This document shows positions 50,286 through 59,617 of a stretch of 64,000 nt of DNA, in pieces (position 1 is the stretch's first letter; every line of letters begins with the position of its first letter). Both the position numbers and the translations under genes were made by a program. The notes under the pieces are model-generated. The model saw only the letters and a program-made list of their open reading frames with translations. It was not told where the DNA came from and did no database searches. The DNA comes from Gammaproteobacteria bacterium (lineage in GTDB: Bacteria > Pseudomonadota > Gammaproteobacteria > Steroidobacterales > GCA-2729495), in assembly GCA_014337915.1 (NCBI GenBank), contig QUBU01000002.1, positions 124,001 through 188,000 on the forward strand. The letters are read 5' to 3'.

Positions 50286-50672
50286 ATGTGCTATTCCCCG
50301 CTGGTCCGCGAGCACTTCGACCGGCCCCGCCAGCTCGGGCCACCCCGGGGACCCGGCCCCGTCGCCCGCGGCCTGTCCGGTTCACCGGCCGAAGGAGCGC
50401 GCATCCTGATCGAGGCCCGCGTCGTCGGCGGGCGGCTCGAGGAGGTCACGTTCCGGGCACTGGGCTGTCCCTGGGTGATTGCCGGCTGCAGCCTGGCCGC
50501 GGAGCGCCTGGTCGGGGCGCCGGTGGCGGCGCTCGCCGGATTCGACCCGGCCGCGCTGGCGGCGGAACTCGACCTTCCTGTAGAAAGGCTGGGCAGGCTC
50601 CTCATTCTTCAGGATGCCTTGCGGAACTGCTTGGCGGATTGGGATACTACGCAGCCCGCCACGCCCAGGTAG
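50286..50672 (+). CDS. IscU-like protein lacking most cluster ligands
   Basis: 128 residues that align end to end with IscU (MCYSPLVREHFDRPRQLG, then EELELP-like AAELDLPVERL). Of the ligands known from E. coli IscU, the first Cys is Glu36 (GSPAEGA for GAPACGD), the Asp is Ala38, and the C-terminal His-Cys pair is Gly103-Arg104. Only the central Cys61 (ALGCPW) remains, with extra Cys at 2, 68 and 115. The LPPVK chaperone-binding motif is LPVER. It cannot hold a cluster in the IscU way. It follows a cysteine desulfurase, so it may bind or regulate that enzyme. Fold assignment is from my own alignment. Confidence 0.7.
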   Translation: MCYSPLVREHFDRPRQLGPPRGPGPVARGLSGSPAEGARILIEARVVGGRLEEVTFRALGCPWVIAGCSLAAERLVGAPVAALAGFDPAALAAELDLPVERLGRLLILQDALRNCLADWDTTQPATPR

Positions 50673-50716
50673 GCAGTTAGAGGCGGCCTTTTTCTTTTGA
50701 ATTTCATGGAGATCCA

Positions 50717-51148
50717 ATGAGTATTGAGAGAACTCTCTCGATCGTGAAGCCCGACGGCGTCCAGAAGAACCTCATCGGTGAGGTCTACCGGCGCTTCGAG
50801 CAGGCCGGCCTGCGCATCGTCGCCGCCCGCATGATCCAGCTGAGCCAGGCCCAGGCCGAGGCTTTCTATGCCGTGCACCGCGAGCGTCCGTTCTACAAGG
50901 ACCTGGTGCACTACATGATCTCCGGCCCGGTGGTCGTGCAGGTGCTGGAAGGCGAGAACGCCATCGAGCGCAATCGCGAGATCATGGGCGCCACCGACCC
51001 AAAGAAGGCCGCCAAGGGCAGCATCCGCGCCGACCTTGCCGCCAGCATCGAGGAGAACGTGGTGCACGGCTCCGATGGCCCGGACACCGCGCGTACCGAG
51101 ATCGGCTTCTTCTTCGCGCAGAGCGAGATCTGCCCGCGCAAGCGCTGA
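50717..51148 (+). CDS. ndk: Nucleoside diphosphate kinase
   Basis: 143 residues, the same length as in E. coli. Equalises nucleoside triphosphate pools through a phospho-His intermediate in [12 protein letters not shown] (His117). [28 protein letters not shown] and [11 protein letters not shown] are conserved. GGAGATCC precedes the ATG. It begins the ndk-rlmN-pilW-rodZ-hisS-yfgM-bamB-der run, whose genes are very tightly spaced. Confidence 0.97.
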   Translation: MSIERTLSIVKPDGVQKNLIGEVYRRFEQAGLRIVAARMIQLSQAQAEAFYAVHRERPFYKDLVHYMISGPVVVQVLEGENAIERNREIMGATDPKKAAKGSIRADLAASIEENVVHGSDGPDTARTEIGFFFAQSEICPRKR

Positions 51149-51155
51149 GGGCCCG

Positions 51156-52265
51156 ATGACCGAGCCGGCCGTCAATCTGCTGGGGCTGCCGCGCCGCGAG
51201 CTCGAGCAGCTGTTCGTGACCATAGGCGAGAAGCCGTTCCGGGCGCGCCAGGTCATGAAGTGGATCTATGGCCGGGGCGTGCTCGATCCCATGCGCATGA
51301 CCGACATCAGCGCCGTACTGCGCCAGGACCTGGCCGCGCGCGCGCCGCTGCAGCTGCCAGCAATCACCGCCGTGCAGGAATCCGCCGACGGCACCGTCAA
51401 GTGGCGCCTCGATGCCGGCGCCGGCCAGGCCATCGAGACGGTGTTCATACCGGAGCCGGGTCGCGGCACGCTGTGCCTGTCCTCGCAGGTGGGATGCGCC
51501 ATGAACTGCTCGTTCTGTGCCACCGGCCACCAGGGGTTCAACCGCAACCTCGATGCCGCACAGATCATGGCGCAGGTGGTGCTGGCACGGCGCGAACTCG
51601 GCGATCCCGCCGGCCGCTCGCCGATTACCAATGTCGTGTTCATGGGCATGGGCGAGCCGCTGGCGAACTTCCGCGCCGTGGTCCAGGCCTGCAACCTGCT
51701 GGTGGACGACCTGGGCTGCAAGCTCTCGCGGCGCCGCGTGACCGTGAGCACCTCCGGGCTGGTACCGCAGATCCGGCGCCTGTCGCAGGAGGCGCGGGTG
51801 GCGCTGGCGGTGTCGCTGCATGCGCCGGACGATGACCTGCGCAGCGAGCTGGTGCCCATCAATCGCCGGCATCCGGTCGCGGAACTGCTCGATGCCTGCT
51901 GGGACTACGTGGACGCGACCAACACCCACGAGATCACCTTCGAGTACGTGATGCTCGATGGAGTCAACGACGCGCCGGCACAGGCCCGGCAGCTGGCCAC
52001 CCTGCTGCGCCACCGGCCGGCAAAGGTGAACCTGATTCCCTTCAATCCGTTCCCGGAGACGCGCTACCGGCGCTCCGCTCCGGAGGTGGTGCTGGAATTC
52101 CGCAATATCCTTTCAGCGGCTGGCATCGTTACCGTCACGCGCCGCACCCGCGGCGATGACATTGCGGCGGCCTGCGGCCAGCTGGCTGGCCAGGTCGACA
52201 ACCGCGTGCTGGTGCCGCTCGGCAGCCGCAACGGCCGCCTGCAGGAGGCCGCATGGCCAACCTGA
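51156..52265 (+). CDS. rlmN: 23S rRNA/tRNA adenine C2-methyltransferase RlmN
   Basis: 369 residues. Radical-SAM enzyme methylating A2503 of 23S rRNA and A37 of some tRNAs. The cluster motif is CAMNCSFCATG. GMGEPLANF and VSTSGLVPQI follow, and the conserved methyl-carrying Cys is near the C-terminus (DDIAAACGQLAGQV). Start ATG at 51156, seven bases after ndk. The 3' end overlaps pilW by 13 bases. Confidence 0.96.
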   Translation: MTEPAVNLLGLPRRELEQLFVTIGEKPFRARQVMKWIYGRGVLDPMRMTDISAVLRQDLAARAPLQLPAITAVQESADGTVKWRLDAGAGQAIETVFIPEPGRGTLCLSSQVGCAMNCSFCATGHQGFNRNLDAAQIMAQVVLARRELGDPAGRSPITNVVFMGMGEPLANFRAVVQACNLLVDDLGCKLSRRRVTVSTSGLVPQIRRLSQEARVALAVSLHAPDDDLRSELVPINRRHPVAELLDACWDYVDATNTHEITFEYVMLDGVNDAPAQARQLATLLRHRPAKVNLIPFNPFPETRYRRSAPEVVLEFRNILSAAGIVTVTRRTRGDDIAAACGQLAGQVDNRVLVPLGSRNGRLQEAAWPT

Positions 52266-53041
52266 GAGTCCGCATGCCGCGTGTCCTGGTCGCCACGCTG
52301 GCCCTGATTCTGGGCGCCTGTGTCAGCAGCAGCACGCTGCCGCCGGCGCCGGTTTCCGAGAAAGAGGCGGCCCAGTACAACATGGAGCTGGGCATCGGCT
52401 ACCTGCGCCAGGGGGACCTCAAGACGGCGCAGGCCAAGCTCGAGAAGGCCGTTTCCCAGGACGACAGCCTCGCCACCGCATACAGCGCCCTCGGGCTGGT
52501 CTACGAGCGGCTCGGTGACCTGCCCGCGGCAGAGAAGAACTATCGCCGCGGGCTGGCGCTGGCGCCCGGCGATCCCGACGCGCTGAACGCCACCGCATCA
52601 TTCCTCTGCCTGCAGCGGCAGGAGACTGCCGAGGCCATGCGCTACTTCGACAAGGCGCTGGCAGTGCCGGACTCCCGATCCAATTCCAACCGGGCAATGC
52701 TCTATGCGAACGCTGGCCTCTGCGCCAAGCGCTTCGACATGGAGCGCGCCGAGGTCTACCTGCGCAACGCGCTGGCCGCCGATCCGAACTACAGTGATGC
52801 GTTGCTGCAGCTCGCGGACGTCAGTTTCAGCCGCGGCAACCACCTGCAGGCGCGCGCCTTCCTGGAGCGTTACCTGGCTGCAGGCCGCGCCACGCCCGAT
52901 GCCCTGTGGCTCGGCTACCGGGTCGAGCGGGCGCTGGGCGATGGTGCTGCCGCCGGCCGCTATGGGGAACGCCTCAAGACGGAGTTCCCCACCTCGGTAG
53001 AAACCGGGGAGCTGCTGGAGGCGCAGCGCCATGGCGGATAG
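52253..53041 (+). CDS. pilW: Type IV pilus biogenesis/stability lipoprotein PilW (PilF)
   Basis: 262 residues. Lipoprotein signal with LILGAC (Cys at about 22). At least five tetratricopeptide repeats follow (for example YNMELGIGYLRQGDLKTAQAKLEKAV and AYSALGLVYERLGDLPAAEKNYRRGL). In pilus-bearing gammaproteobacteria this protein helps the secretin PilQ assemble in the outer membrane. The same position between rlmN and rodZ is occupied by pilF in Pseudomonas and relatives. It overlaps both neighbours. Confidence 0.92.
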   Translation: MANLRVRMPRVLVATLALILGACVSSSTLPPAPVSEKEAAQYNMELGIGYLRQGDLKTAQAKLEKAVSQDDSLATAYSALGLVYERLGDLPAAEKNYRRGLALAPGDPDALNATASFLCLQRQETAEAMRYFDKALAVPDSRSNSNRAMLYANAGLCAKRFDMERAEVYLRNALAADPNYSDALLQLADVSFSRGNHLQARAFLERYLAAGRATPDALWLGYRVERALGDGAAAGRYGERLKTEFPTSVETGELLEAQRHGG

Positions 53042-53623
53042 CGAGGCGTTCCAGCACGGGCCGCGGGCCCAGGCAGCGCTCGGACTCGGCGAGCGGCTGC
53101 GCTCGGCACGCAAGGCGCGCGCACTGACGGTCGCCCAGGTTGCTGAGGCGCTGCACCTGGAGGAACCCATGGTGCTGGCGCTCGAGGAAGACCGCTTCGA
53201 GGCCATGGGGGCACCGGTGTTCGTGCGCGGGCACCTGCGCCGCTACGCGCAGCTCGTCGGACTGGCGCCTGATGCAGTGCTGGAGGCCTACCGGGCCGCC
53301 GTGCCGGAGAGTGTCGCACCTCCGCCGCTGGCGCGCTCCCGCATCGAGCCCGAGGCGCTGCGCATCGGCCCCTGGCTGCTCTGGTTGATCGGGGCGCTGG
53401 TCGTGATCGGGCTGGCCATTGCGTTCAGCGGCGGGCCCGAGGAGCCCGCGGCTACCGGGGCGGCACCCGCGGTGCTGGAGCACGAGGCCATGCCGTCTTC
53501 CGGGGCGCTTCCCGAAACGCTGCCAGCGCCTGCGACGGCGCCAACGCCCGAGCCGATGCCGGAGTCCTCGACCGCACCAGCGGCCACTGGCATGCCAGCT
53601 GCGACCTCCGCAGGGGATGCCCA

Positions 53624-53627
<4 letters not shown>
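53031..53627 (+). CDS. rodZ: RodZ-like cytoskeletal protein lacking the C-terminal domain
   Basis: 198 residues. The N-terminal helix-turn-helix domain (about 18-85, [37 protein letters not shown]) is followed by one membrane helix (about 120-142, [18 protein letters not shown]) and a Pro/Ala-rich tail. E. coli RodZ has about 337 residues and ends in a periplasmic beta domain, which is absent here. RodZ links MreB filaments to the cell-wall machinery. It overlaps pilW by 11 bases and its TGA overlaps the hisS GTG. No frameshift is evident, and the tail frame ends right at hisS. Confidence 0.83.
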
Positions 53628-54904
<1,277 letters not shown>

Positions 54905-54930
54905 ATCCGACTGATCGTGGATGGAATGCC

Positions 54931-55614
54931 ATGGATGACAACCTGACTGACCAACAACGTGCCGACCAGGTGCGCAACTGGCTGGGCGAGAATGGCTGGT
55001 ACCTGCTGGCAGGCCTGGTGCTGGGGCTTGCGGGCCTCTTCGGCTGGCGCCAGTACACCGGCTTCAGCCAGCAAAGGGCGGAGGAAGCTTCGGCGATCTA
55101 CGCCGACCTGCAGGCCGCCGTGCGTGCCAGCCGTACATCGCGCGCCGAGGAACTGCTGAAGCAGCTGGCGGCCGACTACAAGTCGACCCCGTACTTCGAC
55201 CTGGGCCGCCTGATGGTGGCGCGCATGGAGATCGAGCAGGGCAAGCCCGATGCTGCAATCGGTGAACTGCGCCAGTTGGTGGAGGGGGCCAACAGCACCG
55301 AGATCGGCGATGTGGCACGGCTACGCCTCGGCCGCCTGCTGATCCAGGAGGAGAAGTACGACGAGGCGTTGAAGGTGCTGGTACCGCCGCGTGGTTCCGC
55401 ACTGGGTGCGCGCTACCATGAGGTGCGCGGTGACGCCTACTACGCCATGGGCAAGAACGCCGAGGCGGCGCGGGAATACACCGAAGCACTGACGCCGGAG
55501 GACGTGGGCGTCATCGATCCCGCATTCGTGCGCGCCAAGCTGGAGGAAGTCGGCGGCGGCGCAGCGCCTGGGGTGGTTGCCAGCGACGTCGCCCCGGCGG
55601 CGCCAGCCAACTAG
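54931..55614 (+). CDS. yfgM: YfgM-type ancillary SecYEG translocon subunit
   Basis: 227 residues. Membrane helix about 25-42 (YLLAGLVLGLAGLFGW) after a short cytosolic start (LTDQQRADQVRNWLGENG), then a periplasmic tetratricopeptide-like region. E. coli YfgM binds SecYEG and PpiD and helps hand over exported proteins. Gene order hisS-yfgM-bamB-der matches E. coli. The last 20 residues are Ala/Pro-rich. Confidence 0.92.
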   Translation: MDDNLTDQQRADQVRNWLGENGWYLLAGLVLGLAGLFGWRQYTGFSQQRAEEASAIYADLQAAVRASRTSRAEELLKQLAADYKSTPYFDLGRLMVARMEIEQGKPDAAIGELRQLVEGANSTEIGDVARLRLGRLLIQEEKYDEALKVLVPPRGSALGARYHEVRGDAYYAMGKNAEAAREYTEALTPEDVGVIDPAFVRAKLEEVGGGAAPGVVASDVAPAAPAN

Positions 55615-55634
55615 CGCAACGGGTACATCCGGCA

Positions 55635-56861
55635 ATGTCCAGCCCGCTGGCCCCATCGGCACCACGGTTCGTGCCCGCCGCCCACCGGAGCCGCGGGGCC
55701 GCGCGCCCGGTCGCAGCGCTGGTCCTCCTCGCCGTGCTGCTGCAGGGCTGCAGCTGGTTCGGCAGCGACGACGATGACCCACGTCGGCCAGCCGAGCTGG
55801 TGGACTTCACCCCGACCCTGAAGGTGCGCGAGGCCTGGAGTTCCGGTGTCGGCGGCGGCAACGACATCCTGCGCCTGGCGCTGGTGCCGGCCAGTGATGG
55901 CAGCCGCATCTATGCAGCTGACAACGACGGCCGCGTGGCCGCCTTCGACGCCCAGCGCGGCAAGCGCTTGTGGCGCACCGGCACCGACCTGCCGCTGGCC
56001 GGTGGCCCGGCGGTGGGCAGCGATCATGTGGTCGCCGGATCCAGCGATGGCTGGGTGGTGTCGTTCGCTGCCGCGGATGGCCATGAGGAATGGCGGGTCA
56101 ACGTCGCCAGCGAAGTGCTGGCTGCACCGGCCGTCGGCCCGAAGGCGGCCTACGTGCGCACCGTGGATGGCAAGCTGATCGCCCTCAACCTCACGGACGG
56201 CAGGCAGGCCTGGTTCGCGCAGCAGAACGTGCCGCGGCTCTCGGTGCGCGGCACCGGGGCCCCGGTCGTGGACCACAACCTCGTCATCTGCGGCTTCGAC
56301 AACGGCCGCATTGCCGCCTACGACGTCAACGACGGTTCGGTGGTCTGGGACGTGCTGGTGGATCCGCCATCGGGACGCACCGAGGTGGAGCGCCTGGCCG
56401 ACATCAACGCCACCGTGGTCGTGATCGGTGACGACGTCTACGCCGTCGGCTTCCAGGGCAGGCTCTCGGCACTGGCGCGCGAGTCCGGCCAGATCCTCTG
56501 GAGCGTGGAGTTTTCCAGCTACAGCGGCCTGGGTGCCGACATGAACAACATCTATGCCGCGGCCGACACCGGTGAGCTGCTGGCGGTGGAACGGGCCTCC
56601 GGCCGCGAAGTCTGGCGACGCAATGACCTGGCGTTCCGCGACCTGACCGCACCCACGCCATTCGGCGGCTCGGTGGTGGTCGGCGACTTCGAGGGCTACC
56701 TGCATTTCTTCGATGCGGCCACCGGTGAACCCCGCGCGCGCGTCCGCGCCGATTCCCATCGCATCACCTCGGCACCGCTGGTGGTCAACGACACCCTCTA
56801 CGTGCTCACCGATGGCGGCGACCTCGTGGCCTACCGCGAGGACCGGCCGCGGGAGAAGTAG
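55635..56861 (+). CDS. bamB: Outer-membrane protein assembly factor BamB
   Basis: 408 residues. Lipoprotein signal with LLQGC (Cys about 39) after a long polar N-region. An eight-bladed PQQ-type beta-propeller follows with repeated (A/V)YxxxxDGxVxAxD-like units (IYAADNDGRVAAFDAQRGKRLW, FDNGRIAAYDVNDGSVVWD). Works with BamA to insert barrels. The stop TAG (56859-56861) is in the same frame as der, only three bases before its likely CTG start. Confidence 0.94.
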   Translation: MSSPLAPSAPRFVPAAHRSRGAARPVAALVLLAVLLQGCSWFGSDDDDPRRPAELVDFTPTLKVREAWSSGVGGGNDILRLALVPASDGSRIYAADNDGRVAAFDAQRGKRLWRTGTDLPLAGGPAVGSDHVVAGSSDGWVVSFAAADGHEEWRVNVASEVLAAPAVGPKAAYVRTVDGKLIALNLTDGRQAWFAQQNVPRLSVRGTGAPVVDHNLVICGFDNGRIAAYDVNDGSVVWDVLVDPPSGRTEVERLADINATVVVIGDDVYAVGFQGRLSALARESGQILWSVEFSSYSGLGADMNNIYAAADTGELLAVERASGREVWRRNDLAFRDLTAPTPFGGSVVVGDFEGYLHFFDAATGEPRARVRADSHRITSAPLVVNDTLYVLTDGGDLVAYREDRPREK

Positions 56862-56864
56862 CTC

Positions 56865-58256
56865 CTGCTTCCCGTCCTCGCCCTGGTCGGTCGCGCCAAC
56901 GTCGGCAAGTCGACGTTGTTCAACCGCCTGACCGGCACGCGGGATGCGCTGGTGGCCGACTATCCCGGCCTGACCCGGGACCGCATCTATGGCTTCACCG
57001 CCGCCAGCCTGCCGCCGGCCGTGGTCATCGACACCGGCGGCCTGGCCGAGCGCGGCGACGAACTCGCGGACCTCATGCATGCCCAGGTCGAACTGGCGGT
57101 GGCGGAGGCCGACGTGGTGGTGATGCTGGCCGACGGCCAGGCGGGTGCCACCGGCGAGGACCAGTACGTGGCCTCGCTGCTGCGCCGTTCCGGAAAGCCG
57201 GTGGTGCTGGCGGTGAACAAGGCCGAGGGCCGGGATGTACAGGCCTTCGTCAGCGACTTCTGGGAACTGGGCCTGGATACGCCGATGGCGGTCTCCGCCA
57301 GCCATGGCGACGGCGTGCGTGAACTGCTGGCGGCGGCGCTGGCGCATTGCCCGTCGGCGGGCGATGCCGATACTGCCCGCACGGTGGCGGAGGGAGCCTG
57401 CATCACGGTCGTCGGGCGGCCCAATGTCGGCAAGTCGACGCTCATCAACCGGTTGCTGCGCGAGGACCGGCTGGTCACCCGCGACGAGCCGGGCACCACC
57501 CGTGATGCGGTGCGCGTGCCGTTTGAACTCGACGGCGTGCCCTACACGCTGGTGGATACCGCCGGCATCCGCCGCCGTGCCCGCGTCACCGAGGCGATCG
57601 AGAAGTTCAGTATCGCCAAGACGCTACAGGCCGTGGACGAGGCCGATGCGGTGATCGTCATGCTCGATGCCCGCGAGGGCGTCACCGAGCAGGATGCCTC
57701 CCTCATCGGCCTGGTGCTGGAGCGGGGCCGGGCGCTCGCGATCGGCATCAACAAATGGGACGGCATGAGTGACAGCCAGCGGCGCAAGTTCATGCATGGG
57801 CTGGACCATGCGCTGCCGTTCCTCGACTTCGTCGAGAAGCACCCGGTGTCCGCTCTGCACGGGAGCAACATCCTCGACCTGTTCAGAAGTGCCACTCGGG
57901 CGGCGACCGCGGCGCGTGCCGAACTGCCGACGAAGGAGCTCACGCGCGTGCTCGAGGAGGTGGTCGCCACGCACCCGCCGCCGATGGTGCGCCGTCACCG
58001 TATCCGCCTGACCTATGCACACCAGGGTGGGCGCCGTCCGCCGCTGATCGTGGTGCACGGCAACCAGACCGAACTGCTGCCCGATAGCTACCGGCGCTAC
58101 CTGGTCAATGAGTTCCGCCGCGCCTTCGACCTGGCGGGCACGCCGATCCGCCTGGAGCTGCGCACCGGTCATAATCCCTTCGCCGGCCGGCGCAATGTGC
58201 TGACGCAGCGCCAGGTGGCGAAGCGCCAGCGCCTGCGCCGCCACAGCCGGCGCTGA
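56865..58256 (+). CDS. der: Ribosome-assembly GTPase Der (EngA), apparent CTG start
   Basis: 463 residues. Two tandem GTPase domains: G1 motifs GRANVGKST (usual form GRPNVGKST) near the start and GRPNVGKST in the second, switch motifs DTGG and DTAGI, NKAE and NKWD, then the KH-like C-terminal domain. Essential for 50S subunit assembly. Between the bamB stop and the first P-loop there is no ATG, GTG or TTG; the first canonical start in frame, TTG at 56916, would delete the first P-loop Lys-Ser. CTG at 56865 aligns exactly with Met1 of E. coli Der (CTG-L-P-V-L-A-L-V-G-R). GGGAG lies nine bases upstream. Readthrough of the bamB TAG is the other possibility. Confidence 0.9.
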   Translation: MLPVLALVGRANVGKSTLFNRLTGTRDALVADYPGLTRDRIYGFTAASLPPAVVIDTGGLAERGDELADLMHAQVELAVAEADVVVMLADGQAGATGEDQYVASLLRRSGKPVVLAVNKAEGRDVQAFVSDFWELGLDTPMAVSASHGDGVRELLAAALAHCPSAGDADTARTVAEGACITVVGRPNVGKSTLINRLLREDRLVTRDEPGTTRDAVRVPFELDGVPYTLVDTAGIRRRARVTEAIEKFSIAKTLQAVDEADAVIVMLDAREGVTEQDASLIGLVLERGRALAIGINKWDGMSDSQRRKFMHGLDHALPFLDFVEKHPVSALHGSNILDLFRSATRAATAARAELPTKELTRVLEEVVATHPPPMVRRHRIRLTYAHQGGRRPPLIVVHGNQTELLPDSYRRYLVNEFRRAFDLAGTPIRLELRTGHNPFAGRRNVLTQRQVAKRQRLRRHSRR

Positions 58257-58310
58257 ACCGCGCATATCGATATAACCACGACCCGGTCGACTCGCGGCAC
58301 GGCCCCTGCC

Positions 58311-58316
58311 GATAAT
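58311..58316 (+). promoter_or_regulatory. Candidate -10 box of metX
   Basis: GATAAT followed by GGGC, about 33 bases before the GTG start; the -35 is unclear. Confidence 0.35.
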
Positions 58317-58348
58317 GGGCACAGGCAACCGAGGCAGGACGCAAAGGC

Positions 58349-59617
58349 GTGAGTGGCGCGCGCAGGATCTTCCGCATTCCGGGCCGCTTCGGCATGCGCC
58401 GCGGCGGCGCGCTCGATGAGGTACAGGTTGCCTATGAGAGCTGGGGTGAGCTCAATGCGGCGCGGGACAACGCCGTACTGATCTTCACCGGCCTCTCGCC
58501 CTCGGCGCATGCCGCGTCCTCAGCCGCCGACCCGACCCCGGGCTGGTGGGAGGAAATGATCGGTCCCTCGCGGCCGATCGACACGCGCCGCTTCCATGTC
58601 ATCTGCGTGAACTCGCTCGGCAGCTGCTTCGGCTCCACCGGCCCGGCATCACCCGATCCGGCGACTGGCGCTCCCTACCGGCTCGACTTCCCGGTGCTGA
58701 CCCTGGAGGACGTGGCCGCGGCTGGTCGGCGCCTGCTGGAGCACCTCGGCATTGATGTGCTGCATACGCTGGTGGGGCCGTCGATGGGCGGCATGACCGC
58801 ACTGGCCTACGCTGCGCAGAATCCCGGCAAGGCGCGCCGCCTGCTGCTGATTTCCTGCGCCGCGCGTGCCTTGCCCTACGCCATCGCACTGCGGTCGCTG
58901 CAGCGGGAGATGGTGCTGCAGGATCCGGCCTTTGCCGCCGGCCGCTACGATGCCGCGGCCGGCCCGCTGCCGGGCATGCGCATGGCGCGCAAGCTCGGCA
59001 TGATCACCTACCGCTCGGCCCGGGAATGGGAGCAGCGCTTCGGCCGTGAGCGTATTGCGCAGGAGCGCCAGGGCGGGGATGGCTACGCGCCGGACTTCGA
59101 GATCGAGTCTTACCTGGAGGCCAACGCGCAGAAGTTCATCGGCCAGTTCGATCCAGCCTGCTACCTTGCCCTGTCGCGCGCCAGCGATCTCTTCGACCTC
59201 GCCGAGCACGGCGGCTCGGTAGCCGCTGGCCTCGGGCGCCTCGGTGTGGAGACTGCCATGGTCATCGGTGTGGAAACCGACGTCCTGTACCCGATCCACC
59301 AGCAGCGCGAACTGGCTGCCGGCCTGGCGCAGGCTGGCGTGCCGGTCGTGCTGGAGGAACTGCCCTGCATCCAGGGCCACGACGCCTTCCTGGTGGACAT
59401 GGACCGCTTCCGGCCACCCGTCGCGCGCTTCTTCGCACAGGACCAGCCGCGCCGACGCGGCTTGCTAGGGCAGCTTCTTGACGACGGTCGCCTCGATGCT
59501 GCCCTGCCCGAGTCGCGCGTGCAGCACCGCGCCCGGCTCCACATCGCTGGCGCTGCGGATCACCGCGCCGGTCACCGCATCGCTGACGATGGCATAGCCG
59601 CGCTCCAGGGTCCTTAG
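58349..59617 (+). CDS. metX: MetX-type homoserine/serine O-acyltransferase
   Basis: 422 residues from a GTG at 58349. Alpha/beta-hydrolase fold; nucleophile Ser in GPSMGGMTAL, Asp in GVETDVLYP, His in CIQGHDAFLVD. NSLGSCFGSTGPASPDP is the oxyanion-side loop; its Cys-Phe form is closer to succinyl-using than acetyl-using members, so homoserine or serine O-succinyltransferase is possible. Usual family members end soon after the His motif (here FFAQD, about residue 370). This frame continues about 50 codons to 59617, antisense to the 3' end of xseA, giving a 153-base convergent overlap. The extension has no similarity I recognise. Confidence 0.88.
   Translation: MSGARRIFRIPGRFGMRRGGALDEVQVAYESWGELNAARDNAVLIFTGLSPSAHAASSAADPTPGWWEEMIGPSRPIDTRRFHVICVNSLGSCFGSTGPASPDPATGAPYRLDFPVLTLEDVAAAGRRLLEHLGIDVLHTLVGPSMGGMTALAYAAQNPGKARRLLLISCAARALPYAIALRSLQREMVLQDPAFAAGRYDAAAGPLPGMRMARKLGMITYRSAREWEQRFGRERIAQERQGGDGYAPDFEIESYLEANAQKFIGQFDPACYLALSRASDLFDLAEHGGSVAAGLGRLGVETAMVIGVETDVLYPIHQQRELAAGLAQAGVPVVLEELPCIQGHDAFLVDMDRFRPPVARFFAQDQPRRRGLLGQLLDDGRLDAALPESRVQHRARLHIAGAADHRAGHRIADDGIAALQGP

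Noticed and set aside
50655-50700. Terminator after the IscU-like gene (GC-rich stretch followed by CTTTTTCTTTT)
   Set aside because: Only about five base pairs can form across a loop of more than 20 bases; too weak to call.
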